Source: Deltaproteobacteria bacterium
GTDB taxonomy: Bacteria; Desulfobacterota; Binatia; Binatales; Binataceae
Length of the DNA stretch: 5,679 nucleotides
Assembly: GCA_027403435.1 (NCBI GenBank)
Contig: DAHZDR010000407.1
Coordinates: 1-5,679, forward strand
Direction: 5' to 3'
The notes beneath the pieces were generated by a model. It saw nothing but the letters and a program-made list of their open reading frames with translations. It did not search any database and was not told the origin of the DNA. Below are positions 4,387-5,679 of this stretch, piece by piece (within the stretch, counting starts at the first letter, position 1; the number at the start of each line of letters is the position of its first letter). The position numbers and the translations under genes are program-made.

Positions 4387-5679
4387 TCAGACCAGCAGGC
4401 TCGCGGGGTTTTCGAGGAAACGCTTGATCTCGTTGAGAAAGCGCGCGCCGACGACGCCGTCGATAATGCGATGGTCGCAGGCGACCGTCAGCATCATGGT
4501 CTTGCCGATCGCCAGCTGGCCGTTGCGCACGACCGGGCGATCCTTGATCGCGCTGATGGCGAGGATGCCGGCCTGGGGCGGAACGATCACCGCGGCGAAG
4601 TGCTCGACGTTGAGCATCCCCATGTTCGAGATGGTGAAGGTCGCGCCCGAGAGATCTTCCGGGGTGAAGCCGCCATGCGCCGCCTTGTTGACCAGGCGAT
4701 GGGCCGCGCGGGCGATCGCCGGCAGCGCCAGATGCTCGCACTCGTGGATCACCGGCACGATCAGGCCGTCCTCGACCGCGACCGCCATCCCGATATTGAT
4801 ATGCGGATAGATGACGATGCCGTCGTTCTCGTAGCTCGCGTTCATGCGCGTGTAGCGCGTCAGCGCGAGCGCCGTGGCTTTGACGATGATGTCGTTGTAG
4901 GTGATGTCCTCTTCGAACAGCTCGGTCGCCTCCAGCGAACTCTTGAGCTTGACCGACTCCTCCATGTCCACTTCGACGGTGACGTAAAAGTGCGGTATCT
5001 CGCGCTTGGACTGGGCCATCCGGTGCGCGATGGTCTTGCGCATCCGGGACAGCTCCTCGCGCGTGCCGGGCATTCCTTCACGCGGGGCGATCAGGCGGCG
5101 GAATTTGAAGAGCTGCTGTTCGCGGATGAAGTTGTCGATGTCGCGCTTGGTGACGCGCCCTTCGGGGCCGCTGCCGCGAATTTGGGCCAGGTCGATTCCG
5201 GCTTCTTCAGCGGCGCGGCGCGCCAGCGGCGACGCGCGCAATTTGCCGGCGTCGCCCGCGGTCGCGGGCACGGCGGCGACCGGCGCGGCGATCGTGAGAT
5301 CGCGCGCGGGCGGCGCCGGAATCGCGGTCGGGCCGGCGGAGCGGACGGCGCTCAGCGCCGGATGGAATTCAGGCTCGGGATCGCCGACGGTTCCGGCGAT
5401 CGTCTCCGCGATCGGTCCAGCCGGCTCCTGGTCCGCGCCGCTCGCGTGTCCGATCGTCCTGGGCGCGGAACGCGCGGCGCGCACGTCGCCGTTGGCCTCG
5501 GTGGCGCGGCGCCGGCGGGAGGCGGCGGCGCGAATCGGCGCCGGCCGCGGACCGGAAGCGGGAATCGCCGTCGCCTCCTCGGTTTCTTCCGCGGTTTCGG
5601 CGTCGGCCGCCGCGGTCTGTTCGCCGGCGTCCGCATCGCCATTGGGCGCGGCCGCCGCGGCGCCCGCTCCGGCCGGGCG
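4387..5679 (-). CDS. pdhC: pyruvate dehydrogenase-type E2 (dihydrolipoamide acyltransferase), N-terminus outside window
   Basis: This is the acyltransferase core of a 2-oxoacid dehydrogenase complex, moving the acyl group from the lipoyl arm to CoA. The frame is open to the right edge, leaving 430 residues; lipoyl domain and start lie outside. An Ala/Pro/Glu/Arg-rich linker (1 to about 146) is followed by the peripheral subunit-binding domain (about 147-185, SPLARRAAEEAGID then GPEGRVTKRDI), which docks E1 or E3. The catalytic domain (about 205-430) has TISNMGMLNVEHFAAVI, PPQAGILA and the active-site CDHRIIDG (His403, Asp407). The C-terminal FLENPASLLV and the SNMGM region resemble pyruvate rather than 2-oxoglutarate or branched-chain enzymes; this substrate call is inference. 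The GTG at 5484 is internal to the linker, not a start. E3 and both lipoate genes follow; E1 genes would be expected to the right. Confidence 0.93.
   Translation of the reverse strand, partial: RPAGAGAAAAAPNGDADAGEQTAAADAETAEETEEATAIPASGPRPAPIRAAASRRRRATEANGDVRAARSAPRTIGHASGADQEPAGPIAETIAGTVGDPEPEFHPALSAVRSAGPTAIPAPPARDLTIAAPVAAVPATAGDAGKLRASPLARRAAEEAGIDLAQIRGSGPEGRVTKRDIDNFIREQQLFKFRRLIAPREGMPGTREELSRMRKTIAHRMAQSKREIPHFYVTVEVDMEESVKLKSSLEATELFEEDITYNDIIVKATALALTRYTRMNASYENDGIVIYPHINIGMAVAVEDGLIVPVIHECEHLALPAIARAAHRLVNKAAHGGFTPEDLSGATFTISNMGMLNVEHFAAVIVPPQAGILAISAIKDRPVVRNGQLAIGKTMMLTVACDHRIIDGVVGARFLNEIKRFLENPASLLV

Noticed and set aside
5482..5484. GTG as the start of the E2 gene
   Set aside because: The frame stays open for 65 more codons to the edge with typical linker composition, and an E2 needs an N-terminal lipoyl domain, so this is an internal valine.
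5352..5642. Minus-strand open frame coding an Arg/Pro-rich peptide within the E2 linker
   Set aside because: It is a frame shift of the E2 linker. The true E2 frame is continuous from the catalytic core to the window edge, so no separate gene or frameshift is needed.

Overview
This GC-rich window, with mostly G/C third codon positions, looks like ordinary chromosome of a Gram-negative (two-membrane) bacterium. The MlaC and MlaA phospholipid-trafficking proteins imply an outer membrane. The pyruvate dehydrogenase-type E2/E3 genes and de novo lipoylation genes imply 2-oxoacid oxidation with self-made lipoate. I cannot name the taxon. A proteobacterial or Desulfobacterota/Binatota-like lineage is a guess from GC content and gene style only.

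Layout: two convergent gene sets. Plus strand, left (1-1094): the 3' end of an mlaC-like gene, a 149-bp gap, then a complete mlaA-like gene followed by a textbook intrinsic terminator (1127-1161). Minus strand, right (5679 down to 1319): a 2-oxoacid dehydrogenase E2 gene (its 5' end lies beyond the window), dihydrolipoyl dehydrogenase (E3), lipB and lipA. These are packed as an operon: a 42-54 bp E2-E3 gap, about 4 bp between E3 and lipB, and an 8-bp lipB/lipA overlap. The convergent gap (1095-1318) holds the terminator and several short GC-rich inverted repeats.

Function: the right-hand operon encodes a lipoyl-dependent machine together with the enzymes that make its cofactor. LipB puts octanoyl from acyl carrier protein onto the E2 lipoyl domain, and LipA inserts two sulfurs. 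The finished lipoyl arm then carries acyl groups on E2 and is reoxidised by E3. The left-hand pair belongs to the Mla pathway, which moves phospholipids between the outer-membrane outer leaflet (MlaA) and the inner-membrane MlaFEDB complex via periplasmic MlaC.

I found no mobile element, CRISPR array, tRNA, rRNA or clearly new system. The points of interest are modest: an MlaA with no cysteine at all (no lipobox), two genes best started at TTG, a long (CG)n-rich inverted repeat between E2 and E3, an E2 linker with separated acidic and basic blocks, and the E2-E3-lipB-lipA arrangement itself.
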